64,000 nucleotides of DNA, from NCBI GenBank assembly GCA_950022295.1, contig OX465600.1:230537782-230601781 (forward strand), written 5' to 3'. The stretch comes from Bromus sterilis (lineage: Eukaryota > Streptophyta > Magnoliopsida > Poales > Poaceae). How positions within the stretch are numbered: the stretch's first letter is position 1; each line of letters starts with the position of its first letter. Below the pieces are notes generated by a model. The model had not been told where the DNA came from, searched no databases, and saw only the letters and a list, made by a program, of their open reading frames with translations. Below, in pieces: positions 45,025 to 56,546 of this stretch. The position numbers and the translations under genes were made by a program.

Positions 45025-47835
45025 TTCTTATTTTTTTTCTTTATGCCTAGCTTAAAGGCGTAAAAGAAAGCTTGTTGGGAGGCAACCCAAGATGTTTTTA
45101 CTTCTCTTTTTAGTGGTCTTGATGATTGTTACTACTGTAGCAACATCATTGTATCTTTATTTCAAGCTTTGTGCCAAGTTTAGCCTTCGATTGCAAGAAA
45201 GTTCAAAAGTTGTGACATGCTGTCAAGAAAATAGATTATGTCCTTGGATATAAAAATTAGCCTAAAATCACCAGATCATCTTGTTGATCTGAATTGTTTT
45301 GACAGCGTGCTCCATACAATTGACTTTCGAGCGTCTGTTCTGAGTTTTTTGATTTGAGTTGCAGAAGTACCCCGAAAAAATTATTTACTACCTGTTGTTC
45401 TGTTTTTCACAGATTCTTCCATGTTCTGCCTTTCCTTACTTTTGCAAACCTTAAGCTTGCTCTTTCTTTGAGAAAACTTTTTGGCAATTTTGAGAAACAG
45501 TAGCTCTTCAATAATATCTTTATTTCTAGTAGAGGAAAATTATTTTATTAAGGGTACTAACCTCTCTAATCAGCTTATGATGAGTTATGTATGAAGGGAG
45601 CTTTCAAGTGTGCGAGGGAAGCTGATGAAAGAAGATCCAGGAGTGACAAATGCTCAAGCTTGGGGATGCCCCCATGCATCCCCAATAAATATTCAAGGAG
45701 ACACAAGCGTCTATGCTTGGGGATGCCCCCGTGTATCCCCTTCTCCATCAACAATCATCAGTTCGTCCTCCGTCTCACTATATATTTATCACTTCATGCG
45801 TTATGTGCTATGCTTGGAGAGTCTCGCTCTTAGGTTTACTTTTTAGTTTTCTTTAGCTTTGTTTGCTGTTCATAACAAGTTAGATCCAGCTTACTTTGTG
45901 TGGGAGAGAAACACGCTCCACTTCAAACTAGAACACATCATAGGATTTCATGCTTATCTTTCTTTTGTTGTGTCTTCTTTATCTTTTCATTGCTGCTGCC
46001 ATGTTTAGCTCTTAATTTTCATGTTTATCTTTTTCAAGAGCTTTAGTTTTAGTTTAGTTTCTTGTTAGAACTCTATTTAGTTTTCGTGTTTATCTTGTTA
46101 GGAGAGTTGGTTGTTGCACTGAGTTGTGTCTTGTCTTTAAGTAGGTAATTGAGGTTGCTATTCAATTGTAGTAGTAACTTGCAATAGTTTTGAGGTATTG
46201 TTGTGAGTAATGTTTGAACTTTTGGTGTCAAGAGCTCTAGCCTATTAGTGATAGGTGTCGTATTTTGGGAAATCTGTGTTTATTTTCAAAAACTACAAAA
46301 ATAGTTGAGAACTCTAGCTACTAGATGGATCACTAATCTTTGGAGGGATCGGATATTAGAGTACACTCACGTACCATGATTCGAGGATGCGCAAGGATAA
46401 CCAAACCCCCATACACTCCTCCTCGGGGTACTTGTCTCTTTGTGAACCTCCTTATCAGATTGAGAGTTACCGTTAATAAGTGCATGAGTTCTTCGGACTA
46501 ATCTAAGTATTGAAAGTTGACACTTCCACCTCTTCATATCTGCTAGCCTCTTCGGTACCGTGCATTGCACTCTTCTCACTCCGGGAGTTGGCGTCCACTT
46601 CGCCGGTGCATCCAAATCCTTGGCATGATACGCTCTGTCATCATAAACCTCCTTATATATTTCCTCAAAACAGCCACCATACCTACCTATCAGGGCATTT
46701 CCATAGCCTTTCCGAGATATATTGCCATGCAACATCCACCGTCTCATGAATTGATCTTCATGTCATACATGTTCCTGCTACACTGGCAGAGGCATAGATT
46801 TTCATACATCATCATAGCTACATCTTCTTTATTTTGGGTACTTTGTAAAGTGTGAAAGATCTTCTATACTTCTTGTAAAATAGAGTGTTGCCCTTAAGTG
46901 AGGAAAAGATCCCAACGAGGACAAATTTAAAAGATCCCGAAGAGGAAAAATGAGAGTTAAATAGAAAAAGCCATTGAGGCCACCAAAAAAATACAAAAAA
47001 ATAGAAAAAGGAGAAAAAGGAAATAAAAAGAGAGAAAGGGGCAACACTACTATTCCTTTTGAAAGATCCACACTCGTACTCCCTCTATATCTTGTACTCC
47101 ATAGAGATGATTATTTATGCATATAGCTATGTGGGGACCTTCGCACTATAGAACTTGGCTTGCATATTCCAAGGATGAGCCTCCTCAAACGAGCTCTAGG
47201 TCTTCATTAGAGAGAAACTTGGATGCACCCCCACTAGTTCCGTTGCAGAGTTTTTCATAGCTCATATGTGCATCCGTTGCATGGCAATCCCTACTCCTCA
47301 CATCATATCTATCATTTGGCCTTCTCTCGCCTATGATTGTCCTCATTGATGTGAGCCTTTCGCACCCTTTTTTGTCTTCGTCCTCCATCATATCTCTCAC
47401 TTTGCCATACTAAGTGTTAACTCTCATGCTTACACTCATCCATTGCATGAGTACTCAAAATATCGAAAGAGAGTGGATCGAATTGACTTGTACCTGGCTA
47501 GTGGTATGGGGACGAGTCAAGATAAGATTCCAAAGACTAAGTGTGAAACTTTTGTAGATTGAGTTCTCAAAAAATATCTTTTTTCTCCTATTCCCATCTC
47601 CCCCTTCTTGCATGCAAACATCATCTGGAGACATTCGAGTTACGGATAGCAAGAGCTCTTGCACCTTTATGTTCTTATGTTGCTTATTTCAACGCTAATA
47701 TAGACTCTTGCATGTTATGGATTGAATTGAATTACATACCTTGATTGCTTTACTTTCAAAGTTCTTATATGGTTGTTAGCATGTCACCACAGAAATTATG
47801 CTTGTTATCATTTACCTACTTGAGGACGAGGAGGA
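45025..47835 (+). other. 3' non-coding region of TGA-1
   Basis: About 2.8 kb, collinear with the same region in TGA-2. It has the TTGGGAGGCAACCCAA hairpin (45075-45090), the GTTACTACTGTAGCAAC block (about 45128), twin hairpins at 45662-45683 and 45719-45740, about two AAAAGATCCC repeat units from about 46904, and TACTTGAGGACGAGG before the polypurine tract. No coding domain was found. Confidence 0.65.
45662..45740 (+). repeat. Twin PPT-like hairpins in TGA-1
   Basis: GGGGATGCCCCCATGCATCCCC at 45662-45683 and a near copy at 45719-45740 (GTGTATCCCC in the second arm, one mismatch). Both follow GCTTG, as in the polypurine tract. Confidence 0.65.
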
Positions 47836-47852
47836 ATTAAGCTTGGGGATGT
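47836..47852 (+). other. Polypurine tract of TGA-1
   Basis: AATTAAGCTTGGGGATGT lies immediately before the 3' LTR start TGATAAG. Confidence 0.75.
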
Positions 47853-49521
47853 TGATAAGTCCCAAACGTATCTATAATTTTTGTTTGCTCCATGCATGTT
47901 TTGTGTGATATTTCTATGTTTTATATACACTTTCATACACTTTTGATCATATTTTGACTAACCTATTAACTCAGTGCACCCTAGTGCCAGTTCCTGTTTT
48001 CTGCTGTTTTTCTATTTCAGGTTTCCCCCATATTAAAAGTGCTCCAAAAAATTCGGGAAAAATAGAATAAAAAATCAGCATACCAGAAGCTTCCGGAAAC
48101 ACCAAGGTGGGGCCAGAGGGCCACCACCACGGGCCTAGGGACCCTGGTGGTGTGCCCTAGGGTGTGGCCGCGCCAAGGGGGCACCTGGACCCCTGGTGGG
48201 CCCCCCTGGCTTCCCCCCTTCGCCTATATATTCTCCGTTACGGGATTCTTCCAAGGACAGAACCCTTTTTCGCGATCTCGCCTCTGTTCCGACGCCGCCG
48301 TGCTTCCAAGATCGGGAGCGCCAGCATACCTCTTCCCAGCACCCTGCCGGAGGGAGGATTGACCTCCGGGAGCCTCACCTCCACCATGGACGCTTCCCGG
48401 ATAATCATGAGTAGTCTACCTTGGAGCATGGGTCCGTTCTCAGTAGCTATGTGATGTTCTCCTCCCCTCTTAGTTCTTCATGGATTAGACCTTGTGAGCT
48501 GCCCTACATGATCAAAGCACATATGTAATTTTGTTGTTGTTGATATGTTGAGTTTGTTGGGATCTCATCGATTATGAGATTATGTTCAGTTTGTGACTGA
48601 GTAATATATTTGGTTCTTATTTTTTATGTTTTTGTTCTTGAGTAATTCTTGCATGTTCTCCGTTGCTGTTTATTGCTTTGGCCAAGTATTAGGTAGTGAC
48701 TCCAAGATGGAACGTTATGCTCGATTGTGGGTTCATGCCCCCTGATGACTAGCTTGAGTGACAGAAACATGAGTCTAGGGGATGTGTTGTTGCCACAAGG
48801 GGGAAAACAACGGTGCTTGTAACTGCGGTTGCAAGGATTGTTTACTTTACGCAAAGTTCTTTTAATGCAGTTATCTGTTGCTTTGGGTTTACACTTTGGG
48901 TGGGGCTCGCAACTTAATACCAACAAGATGTTCTGGATGGATATCTCAAGGTGGATGATTAGTAGTAGATGCAGTTGGATTTCGGTCTACTTATTTTGGC
49001 GTACCGCCCATGCCTTTGAGCATCTTCCTTTCTTTGCAGCATAGTTAGCATTGCGGTGCATTTTTAATCATGACAATTGCCCAACTGTGATTTTTTTTAC
49101 CTCGCATAGCAGCTAGATCGTCTTTTGGGAGAGAGACATCACTAGTGAACATCACGGGACCCGGTCCATATTCTCATCACTGTTTAGACGCTCAATTTAT
49201 TTCCTGCTTTTACTTTCAAGTTGCAATTACCACCACTACTATCTGTTACGTCGATCCTTTGTAAACAACAAGGCCGGAGATATTGACAACCTCTCTAAAC
49301 TTCATTGGGAGAAAAGTTACTTGTTGTGTGTTTGCAGTTCCATGAGGTTGTGAATGGCGCCATTGTTCACTTTAGCACCTACTTGTAGTTATCGGAGTCC
49401 TACTGGTTCGATCTCAACCTTGGTATCTTTGCCAAGGGAAATTTGCTGCTATCCTACATCTCACCTTCCACTTGGGGTAACCAACGAAGGGAGAGAAGCC
49501 ATTATCATCGCTCGCGCATCA
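47853..49521 (+). repeat. TGA-1 3' LTR
   Basis: 1,669 bases from TGATAAGTCC to CGCGCATCA, followed by the target duplication GGAAG at 49522. The GC-rich module (about 48108-48210) is followed by the TATA box CCTATATATTCTCC near 48226. Confidence 0.92.
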
Positions 49522-49702
49522 GGAAGGCGCGCACAACTTTGGTCCAACCTCTTATGATGACCGCCCGTCCATCCTTCACAGACTTCAGGAAGACGTGTAG
49601 ACCGTCTTCATGTTAGTCTGGATGATGGACTTTTATTTTGGTTGCCTCCGCACCAAGCATGGAGTTTGCTAGGTAATCTTGAGTAAACTGCTTTGGGAAC
49701 CA
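49522..49702 (-). pseudogene. Proximal part of exon 4 of the B3-like gene
   Basis: On the minus strand an acceptor TTTTCAG precedes TGG at 49702. The frame reads FPKQFTQDYLANSMLG, a TAA near 49625, then HVFLKSVKDGRAVIIRGW. It stops at the TGA-1 target site. The FPKQF start and the GW near the end are where a B3 domain has its conserved P and GW residues. The TAA is a lesion inside the domain. Confidence 0.6.
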
Positions 49703-49787
49703 CTGAAAATTATCACATTCAGATACTGGTGAGTGATGACTAACAACTCAATATGCGCATGATAAAGGAAGGTTGCGTAGTTCTTAC

Positions 49788-50071
49788 CATCCTGAAGTTA
49801 ACAGTAGTCTTGGATAAGAGTTTCATTCTCATCTCCTATCGCTTTTTCCTAACAATCTTGTTTAGTTTCCTCACTTGGTGATCGGTCATGAATATTTCAT
49901 TATCCCATACGCAAAAAGGGTCGAAGTGTGGATCTGCACCCCTGATATATGTACCTATAGAATCAACCACTAAACCATTAAAATATATTATGTACTTGTG
50001 GAAAGAGGCAATAAAGGCCATGGGATGAAACTAACCTCGATGCTGAAAAACGACATCTCCCATTGTTTTGC
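49788..50071 (-). pseudogene. Exons 2 and 3 of the B3-like gene
   Basis: Exon 2 is 50036-50071 (36 bases), between TATGCAG and GTTAGT. Exon 3 is 49788-49954 (167 bases), between TTCTATAG and GTAAGA, after an 81-base intron. Exon 2 ends with one base of a codon that exon 3 completes. The joined frame reads KTMGDVVFQHRGTYIRG, PFCVWDNEIFMTDHQ, then KTTVNFRM. Exon 3 ends exactly on a codon and joins exon 4 in frame. A TAG after IVRKKR (near 49838) breaks it. Confidence 0.6.
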
Positions 50072-52005
50072 CTGCATAAGTACAGATAGAGATACAAATC
50101 ATCAGACTATGAAAGATATCTTGATTGTTAAGTTTTAAGATGCTAGTAAAGGAAGGGGTAAAACCGAACCATTGTTTTGGTGGATAAACACATAATGAGA
50201 TAAATCAAAATTAATCACAGTATAGATTGTTCGGATGTGAGCATTTAACATGATGGCAAAGAAACGAAATGAAAATAGAAAATCATGTTAACTGGAACAT
50301 GATTTATTACAACTGGTATTGGTGAAATTTAACTGAGTATTTAATAATACTTAAATATCACATTGTGCATAAGAAAGAAACACAACATAGTTCATGGAAG
50401 ATCATGGCAGTAAAAATATAGTTTGATTGTGTAGATTAATATCCAAGGGTAAGCAACATAGAGAAAAGTAGGGAATCATGTTAACTAGATGGGGATTGGC
50501 AAGAAAAAAATATAGATATTAAAAATTGTATTGGTGGAATCGAAGTGGCTAGTTGATAATTAAATATCAGTATGCATAACAGAGGCCAACAGATCAAAGT
50601 TTAACATATTATGGCATCGGTGTCAATGAATAAGTAGATCATATTAGCACCATTTAGAAACTTGGAATGAGTTACAAAGAGGTATGTATTTGATTTTCGT
50701 CCCCAAAAATGCTTACTCAAGAACCAAGTTATTTATCTGTCCATAACGGTACCCAGCTCTAGTAAGGACCTTGTATAACACACATGAGAGATACTGTATG
50801 TGGATTCACTTGATCCTTCTAGATATATGGTGGAGGCTAACTAATCATGTAATGTGGCACCGTTTGCCATGGTGGCAAAGAGCAGTCAAAAGAGCATTAA
50901 AGGTTCTCACAAGAGAAGAATACCATTATGCACGGACCAGACTTTATTTTTGGTAAAGCATTTTGGGTAAGAGAGATAGATGCAAATGACAGTAAGAAAC
51001 AAGTCACTGTTCGGCGTCCATGTTGCTCTCTTTGGAAATCATGATAGTAAGAAAGATAGTTTGATTTTGAAGATTAATATGATAGTAAAGCAACTGAAAG
51101 AAAAATGAAAATCGTGTTAACTAGACCATGAATGATGACAATCAAATATAGTCGTTCTAACAAGTATTTGTTATTAGTTAAATACTAGCAGAGCATGCAT
51201 TACATATCCAAACACAGCATAGTTGAACATGTCATTGCATCATCAGACCAACAGAAGGAGCATAGCGGACTAGATGATACCTAAATATAGGCATTAATTG
51301 TATTGGTCGAATCAAACTGACTAGTTGATACCTAAATATCAGTGTGCATAACACAGAAAAACACATCATAGTTTAACATGCCATGGAATCAATATCAGTG
51401 AATATGTAGATCATATTAGCACCATTTAGAAACTTGGAATGAGTTGCAAAGAGATATTTTTATGATTTTCATCCCCGGAAATTCTTACCCAAGAACCAAG
51501 TTTTTTTAGCAGATCATGCATTACATAGCCAAACACAGCATGGTTGAACATGTCAGTGCATCATCAAACCATCAGAAGGAGCATAGCAGACTAGTTGATA
51601 CCTAAATATAGACATTAGATGGTATTGGTGGAATCAAACTGACTAGGTGATACCTAAATATCTAACAAAGACAAACAGATCATAGTTTAACATATCATGG
51701 CATCAATATCAGTGAATAGGTAGATCATATTAGCAACATTTAGGAACTTGGAATGAGTTGCAAAGAGATATGTTTATGATTTTCATCCCCATAAATGCTT
51801 GCCCAAGAACCAAGTTTTTAGCAGATCATGCATCACATTGCAAAACACAGCATAGTTGAACATGTCATTGCATCATCAACCCAACAGAAGGAGAATAAAA
51901 GACTAGTTGATACCTACATATGGACATTAAAATGGCATTGGTGCAAAGAGATATGTTTACGATTTTCATCCCCAGAAATGCTTACAGAAGAACCAACTTT
52001 TTTAG
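50072..52005 (-). other. Intron 1 of the B3-like gene, with tandem repeats
   Basis: AT-rich, no coding domain. It ends on the minus strand with TTATGCAG before exon 2. It contains a decayed tandem array described separately. The donor site of exon 1 could not be fixed; CAG/GTGGCT near 52133 and a GTAAGC near 51985 are candidates. Confidence 0.45.
51185..52000 (-). repeat. ~312-321-base tandem repeats in intron 1
   Basis: TGCATTACAT-type landmarks recur at 51196, 51517 and 51829, giving periods of about 321 and 312. The last copy is shortened. Decayed partial copies lie at about 50590-50740. Each copy carries, on the minus strand, GGTTCTTGGGTAAGAA or a close variant, a splice-donor-like site. 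Confidence 0.75.
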
Positions 52006-52546
52006 CTATTTTGATAAAGATAGTAATTTGAACAGCTTCTTCCCCTTAGGAGAGGACACGCCGTGGGTGCCCTCCTCGTGGTTGTAGTTGTCGAACAGAT
52101 CTGACTTGGCGGCTGGTGATGTCGAGCCACCTGTTCTGCAAGCGGCTTTCATAAACAGCAAAAGGGGCTCCCAGGGGTACATGCATCGCATGTCCTTCAC
52201 TGAGCGCTCGACGAGATCATAGGGGGTGCATCCAATAGATCAAAGTTGGGAGACTTCATCTGTGTCATAGCCCTTGTTAAGTCATCGTTGTTGACGAGCT
52301 CGATGGCGAGACCAGCACGCAGCAGATGAAGAAAGAAACATGCACACTGGTTTATACACTCCAACCTTGCAAAGTAGGCACCCCACTCAGCCGCAACCGC
52401 GGTGAGGTGTTCGTCCGGGGGTACAAGGAAGGAATGCACCGGGATCTGATGTGTCGAGCCAGCTAGTGCGGCTAGGGGATGACTATTGGCGACCACATCT
52501 ACCTCCTCGAGCTCACGGAGATATGTGGAAATGCTTAGGCGGCGAT
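52006..52546 (-). pseudogene. Exon 1 of the B3-like gene, distal part
   Basis: The minus strand continues from the Ath-1 target site: RRLSISTYLRELEEVDVV, a middle part, then NNDDLTRAMTQMKSP, to a TGA at 52199-52197. Moving one base near the CCCCC run at about 52226 gives YDLVERSVKDMRCMYPWEP, which runs on to about 52006. A one-base indel there is therefore likely. The region is gene-like: mixed codon use, Leu/Glu-rich and no repeat signature. No known domain was recognised in this N-terminal part. Confidence 0.6.
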
Positions 52547-54049
52547 TGATGACCCTCAACTGTAGGGGATCGTTTGTGTCGTTTTTTATAAATAAGAGTG
52601 TCGAACCCAACGAGGAGCAAAAGGTATTGGCAAGTGACTTTGGTAAAGAAATAGTTGGAGGAACTGAAATATAACTTTTTAGGGGTTTTCGGTATAAGCA
52701 ATAAGAAGGTAAAAGCGATCAAAGTGAAAGGCAATGATGAGTAACGAGTGGACCGATCCTTTTGAGCAAAGGAGAGGCCTAGCAACTGAACTTATAAAGG
52801 CTAAAGCGTTCTTGAGGACACACGGGAGAAATAGTCACGTGCTTTCGCCATATTCCGTATCGGTACCATGTGCCGTGTTGATAAGTGTTGAGTGGGTGGA
52901 TCTATGCTAGTGCACCCTCTAGACTAAGATAAGTGCACTCTTATGATTAAACAACTTGCAAGCATCCGCAAATACAAGATAGTAATTAAGGCAAAATCCT
53001 AAGCATAGCAATACGATCGATGATCCATTGTTCCCTTGTGAAAAATCGTGCGAACTAGGGTTCAGGTTTCTGTCACTCTGGCAACCCAACGTAAGCATAC
53101 TTTGTACACAATGTATTCCCCTAGGTCCTTAATAAGGCGAAGTGTTGGGTTTTTGACTCACACAACACCATTAGGAAAATAACAACACAACTTAAATATC
53201 AAACAACACATATTACTTCAACATCATATGACTACTAACAACTAAACTTCTCCCATGTCCCAAAGAACTAAAGTAACTACTCACAAGATATAAAAGAGCT
53301 CATGATCAGTGGGGGTAAATAGATGATAAACAATCTGGACACAATGATATTTCTTCAAAAAAACTCAATAGCATTCATCACACGATAGTAATCAACATAG
53401 GTAGAGTAGAGAGGATAGATAGTACGGATTACAACACAAGTTGAAATTGTGAGGTGAGATTGGATGGTGGTGAAGATGGTGCTGCTGTTGGGGATGATGT
53501 TGATGATGATCTCGATGATGCCCGTGACGATGGTGATGACGATGGCGACGATCTCCCCTTCCGGGAGGTGTTCTCCTCGGGTGAATCTGCCCGCCGGAGA
53601 TGTATTTTCTTCTCTGTAGGTTTCCGCCACGGAGAGGCGGCGGACTCCGGAACTCTCTCCATTTTAGGGTTTTTGGAATATGTGCGATATATAGGCCAAA
53701 GGGGGGAGCCGGGAGTGGCCCCAGGGGTCCAGGCGCCCTCCCGGCGCGTCCAGGGTGGGGGCCGCGCCAGGTGGCTTCCTGGGCAGCCTGTGACCCCTCT
53801 TCAACGTGTCTTCATTAATCTTCTGAAAAATGTCCCCCGTAGATTTTCAGGTAATTTGGAGGTATTCTTCTTCAGCAACTCAGCGTCCACTTTTTACCGC
53901 TGAATCCTGCGCTTGCTGCTTCGGCATCGGAAAGTTGCAAACTGTGTAAATCAAGCCAAAAGAACATAAGAATAGCATCATAACATGAAATATATCAATG
54001 AATAAGAAAGAATTATTATATAAAATAGTGATGCATTTTGGGCGTATCA
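52547..54049 (-). repeat. Ath-1 3' LTR
   Basis: Minus strand from TGATACGCCC at 54049 to GGGTCATCA at about 52547, about 1.5 kb. The GC-rich module (about 53705-53790) is followed by the TATA box CTATATATC at 53687-53694. Confidence 0.9.
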
Positions 54050-54069
54050 ACTCCCCCAAGCTTAGACCT
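54050..54069 (-). other. Polypurine tract of Ath-1
   Basis: The minus strand reads AGGTCTAAGCTTGGGGGAGT directly before the 3' LTR. It shares AAGCTTGGGG with the TGA elements. Confidence 0.8.
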
Positions 54070-55683
54070 CGCTTGTCCCCAAGCGAATAGTGAGCTCGGT
54101 AAACCTGTCCACAAGGTTAGAGAGTGAAGTGTCGATAAATAGAATATGGACAAGAAGCATCAAGGTTTCTTCACCAAACTCAAACATACTCAACAACAAC
54201 CTCAACTCATAAGGTCCTTATGAGAAAGTAATAACAATTATAATCAAAATTAGGACTGAGAAAACTCATCAAATTATGGCAAACATAACCTTGGTCAAAG
54301 GACAACTAATAACTTTTACCTTTGCTCTTTCTAAACATGATGAAACAAATTGAATATTTGAAAGAACATGTTATTAGTCATGAAGTGCAAATGCTAACAC
54401 AAAAGAAGATGTTTGCTTGGCAAAAGATTTCGCAAAAAAGTTGCTTACCAAAAGATAATGTCGACGATGATATCGCATGGCAAAACTTAATGCATCATTA
54501 TATGGATGAATCCTCATCAACATCAAGTGTCTGTTCTCTCTGGGAAAAGAAAGAAGTGGGAAAACTGACTCAACATAAAAGTAAAGGAAAGGCCTTGTTA
54601 AAGGAAAGCAGGGAAAACTCATGTGCTATCCTTAAATCAAACAAAATGAAAATAAATTTTGGGAGGTGCATAGTTTGTCAACGAATGTTAATAGATAGCT
54701 CAATTACTTCTCAAGATGGACAAGTTTCGAGGAACGGCACCCAAGTGGGGACGATCACATCCCCTTAATATCCTTTGTTTATCACTGCCAAAGTTTCTGA
54801 TTTCTCATATACCGAGCGTGAAGGAGGGTTTGTTTGTTATATTATCTTTCGAGCTGGGCGCACTCATGCCAGTTCCTCCTCGTATTATGGGTTTGCAGAT
54901 TAGACATGCAATCCCAGGGTAAAACTTGTCCAACTTAAGAAGATCATGAATTACCTACTACTTCCTCATGAGCTAAACAAGAGGCACAAAACAGAAGATT
55001 TTGAACATATAAGGATAACACATAAGTTCTATACTTCTAGGAGTGGTAGGGAAGTACCACGAATAGGAAGGTATGGTGGACTCAAATGGAAGGTATTGGT
55101 TTTAGGGTATGGATGCACAAGCAGAAATCTGCTAGGCAAAGAGTTTGGCTAGCAAAGGCTTTGAGAGAACAGACAATTAATGCTAACTTAGATGCAAAAC
55201 ATATAAAGCATAAACATTAAGGCAAGCATAACACATCTAGATGTCTTCCTTGTCAACATAACACTTCAAGCATAATAACATAAAGGTTTTGGCTATGTCT
55301 CTACTTGAGAAAACATGCATGTTGTCATGAACAAAGCTATGTTTGCCAAAATTAAATAAAGTTTTCAAAGCCATACCTGATATAAGGTCAATACTCCCCA
55401 TAAGAATCATCATATAAGGTCGATTGCGTGAAGAGAGTACCGAGTGCAGCGAAGGAACCAATAGACTTCTCATTAGTATTCCAATATAGACGACTCCACA
55501 CACACGGATACAAAGTCTCCACAGAAGGAGTGATAGACCTCCATGCAAACACCTATTTCATATAATAACTTCCCTAGACATGATACGACTCTACTTGACT
55601 CTAAAAGACTAAGATAAAGATAAGATACCGGGCACTCCCCCAAGTTTGGAACAAGATGAGGGGATGCCATTACCCAAGGATAT
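54070..55683 (-). other. 3' non-coding region of Ath-1
   Basis: About 1.6 kb between the coiled-coil ORF and the polypurine tract. The open frames (up to 148 codons on the plus strand at 54322-54768) have no recognised domain. I see no further gene. Confidence 0.6.
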
Positions 55684-56193
55684 TTACTCCTCATTCTTGT
55701 TATGGTTGTTGTTGATGTAGTCATGGACGAAGCGCTTCCATGGTAGAGGTTCCCCGGTCCCATGAGAGGCTTCAGTCTCCAAGATCCTGCTTCCAGCACC
55801 TAAACCCATGCGCATAAACTTTAGTTCATACTCACAGTTCTGGTTGTGCAAATCATAGATCTTCCCTTGGATATCATCAATTATTTCTTCTGCAGCGGTG
55901 ATGCTTGACCAAATCCCCCTCATCTCCTTCTTGTAGAACGTATTCAGCTCGTTGATGATGTCGAATTTGCCTTCAACACCTCGCTCAACCATCTTCTTGT
56001 ACATGAAGACTTCTTGCTCCATATCTTCTAGCCTGGACTCAATGCTCCCCTCCTTGACAGGTTCCTTCATATCCTCTTGGTGAAGGTCACCATCCTCCAA
56101 CTGGACGGTTACAGGATGTTTCTTCACCTGAGCAAGGTCAGGGTTGATGACGTTGACGACGAACTTGTCCTTGGGGGAACTTGGGGAAGCCAT
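55684..56193 (-). CDS. Ath-1 3' ORF, coiled-coil protein of unknown function
   Basis: An uninterrupted frame of 169 residues starts at the ATG at 56193 (MASPSSPKDKF) and ends at 55684. Residues about 45-125 are rich in heptad-like Leu/Ile/Met and charged residues (RLEDMEQEVFMYKKMVERG, then IIDDIQGKIYDLHNQN), suggesting a coiled coil. The C-terminal end is Asn/Glu-rich. It lies after integrase, where Athila-lineage elements often have an extra ORF. I see no signal peptide or membrane segment. It has its own upstream GC-rich module and TATA box (56289-56440). It is the only long Ath-1 ORF without a lesion. Confidence 0.6.
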   Translation of the reverse strand: MASPSSPKDKFVVNVINPDLAQVKKHPVTVQLEDGDLHQEDMKEPVKEGSIESRLEDMEQEVFMYKKMVERGVEGKFDIINELNTFYKKEMRGIWSSITAAEEIIDDIQGKIYDLHNQNCEYELKFMRMGLGAGSRILETEASHGTGEPLPWKRFVHDYINNNHNKNEE

Positions 56194-56288
56194 GGCACCT
56201 AGGTCTAGCTAAAAGATGTCCTGGCAGAAACAGCTCGAGAAGAAAACACGCGAAATCGAGAGATACGGTGTCGGGGCTATCCGGGAAA

Positions 56289-56440
56289 ATATATAGCAAA
56301 AATTTCTGCAACAATAGGAAGGTAACGAGCCAAAGAGGAGTCAGAGATGGGCTCCGGGGGGCCCAGGCGGCCTCCCGGCGCGCCCAGGAGGTAGGTCGCG
56401 CCAGGAGGCGCCTGGGCCCCCTGGAGCTCCTCTCCGGCTC
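56289..56440 (-). promoter_or_regulatory. Internal promoter-like module before the Ath-1 3' ORF
   Basis: On the minus strand a GC-rich block (about 56440-56352, with GGGCCCAGGCGCC and CTGGGCGCGCCGGGAGG) is followed by TTGCTATATATTTTCCC at 56296-56289. The ATG of the 3' ORF lies about 95 bases further on. The same two parts, in the same order, form the presumed LTR promoters of Ath-1 and of the TGA family. Confidence 0.55.
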
Positions 56441-56546
56441 CAATTAGGCTCTGAATTTTCTATATTTTGCAAAAATGCTTAATCTGGAACTTTTATGGCA
56501 GTTCACGATGTTTCCTTACCGTAATACATACCTTTCCTTATTCTGC

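Larger units (their letters stand above)
22926..49521 (+). mobile_element. TGA-1, outer non-autonomous gypsy-type element
   Basis: Its LTRs are 22926-23049 plus 30485-32038 (split by TGA-2) and 47853-49521, flanked by GGAAG at 22921-22925 and 49522-49526. Inside are a tRNA-Asp primer site with two mismatches, a short gag-like and protease ORF (itself split by Solo-1), a long 3' non-coding region and a polypurine tract. Reverse transcriptase and integrase are absent. In the first ~120 LTR bases I counted about 11 differences between its two LTRs, the most of any pair sampled here, in keeping with it being the outermost of its nest. It lies in exon 4 of the B3-like gene. Confidence 0.9.

Noticed and set aside
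54322..54768. 148-codon plus-strand frame inside Ath-1
   Set aside because: It is antisense to the element, lacks a recognised domain and lies in the 3' non-coding region.
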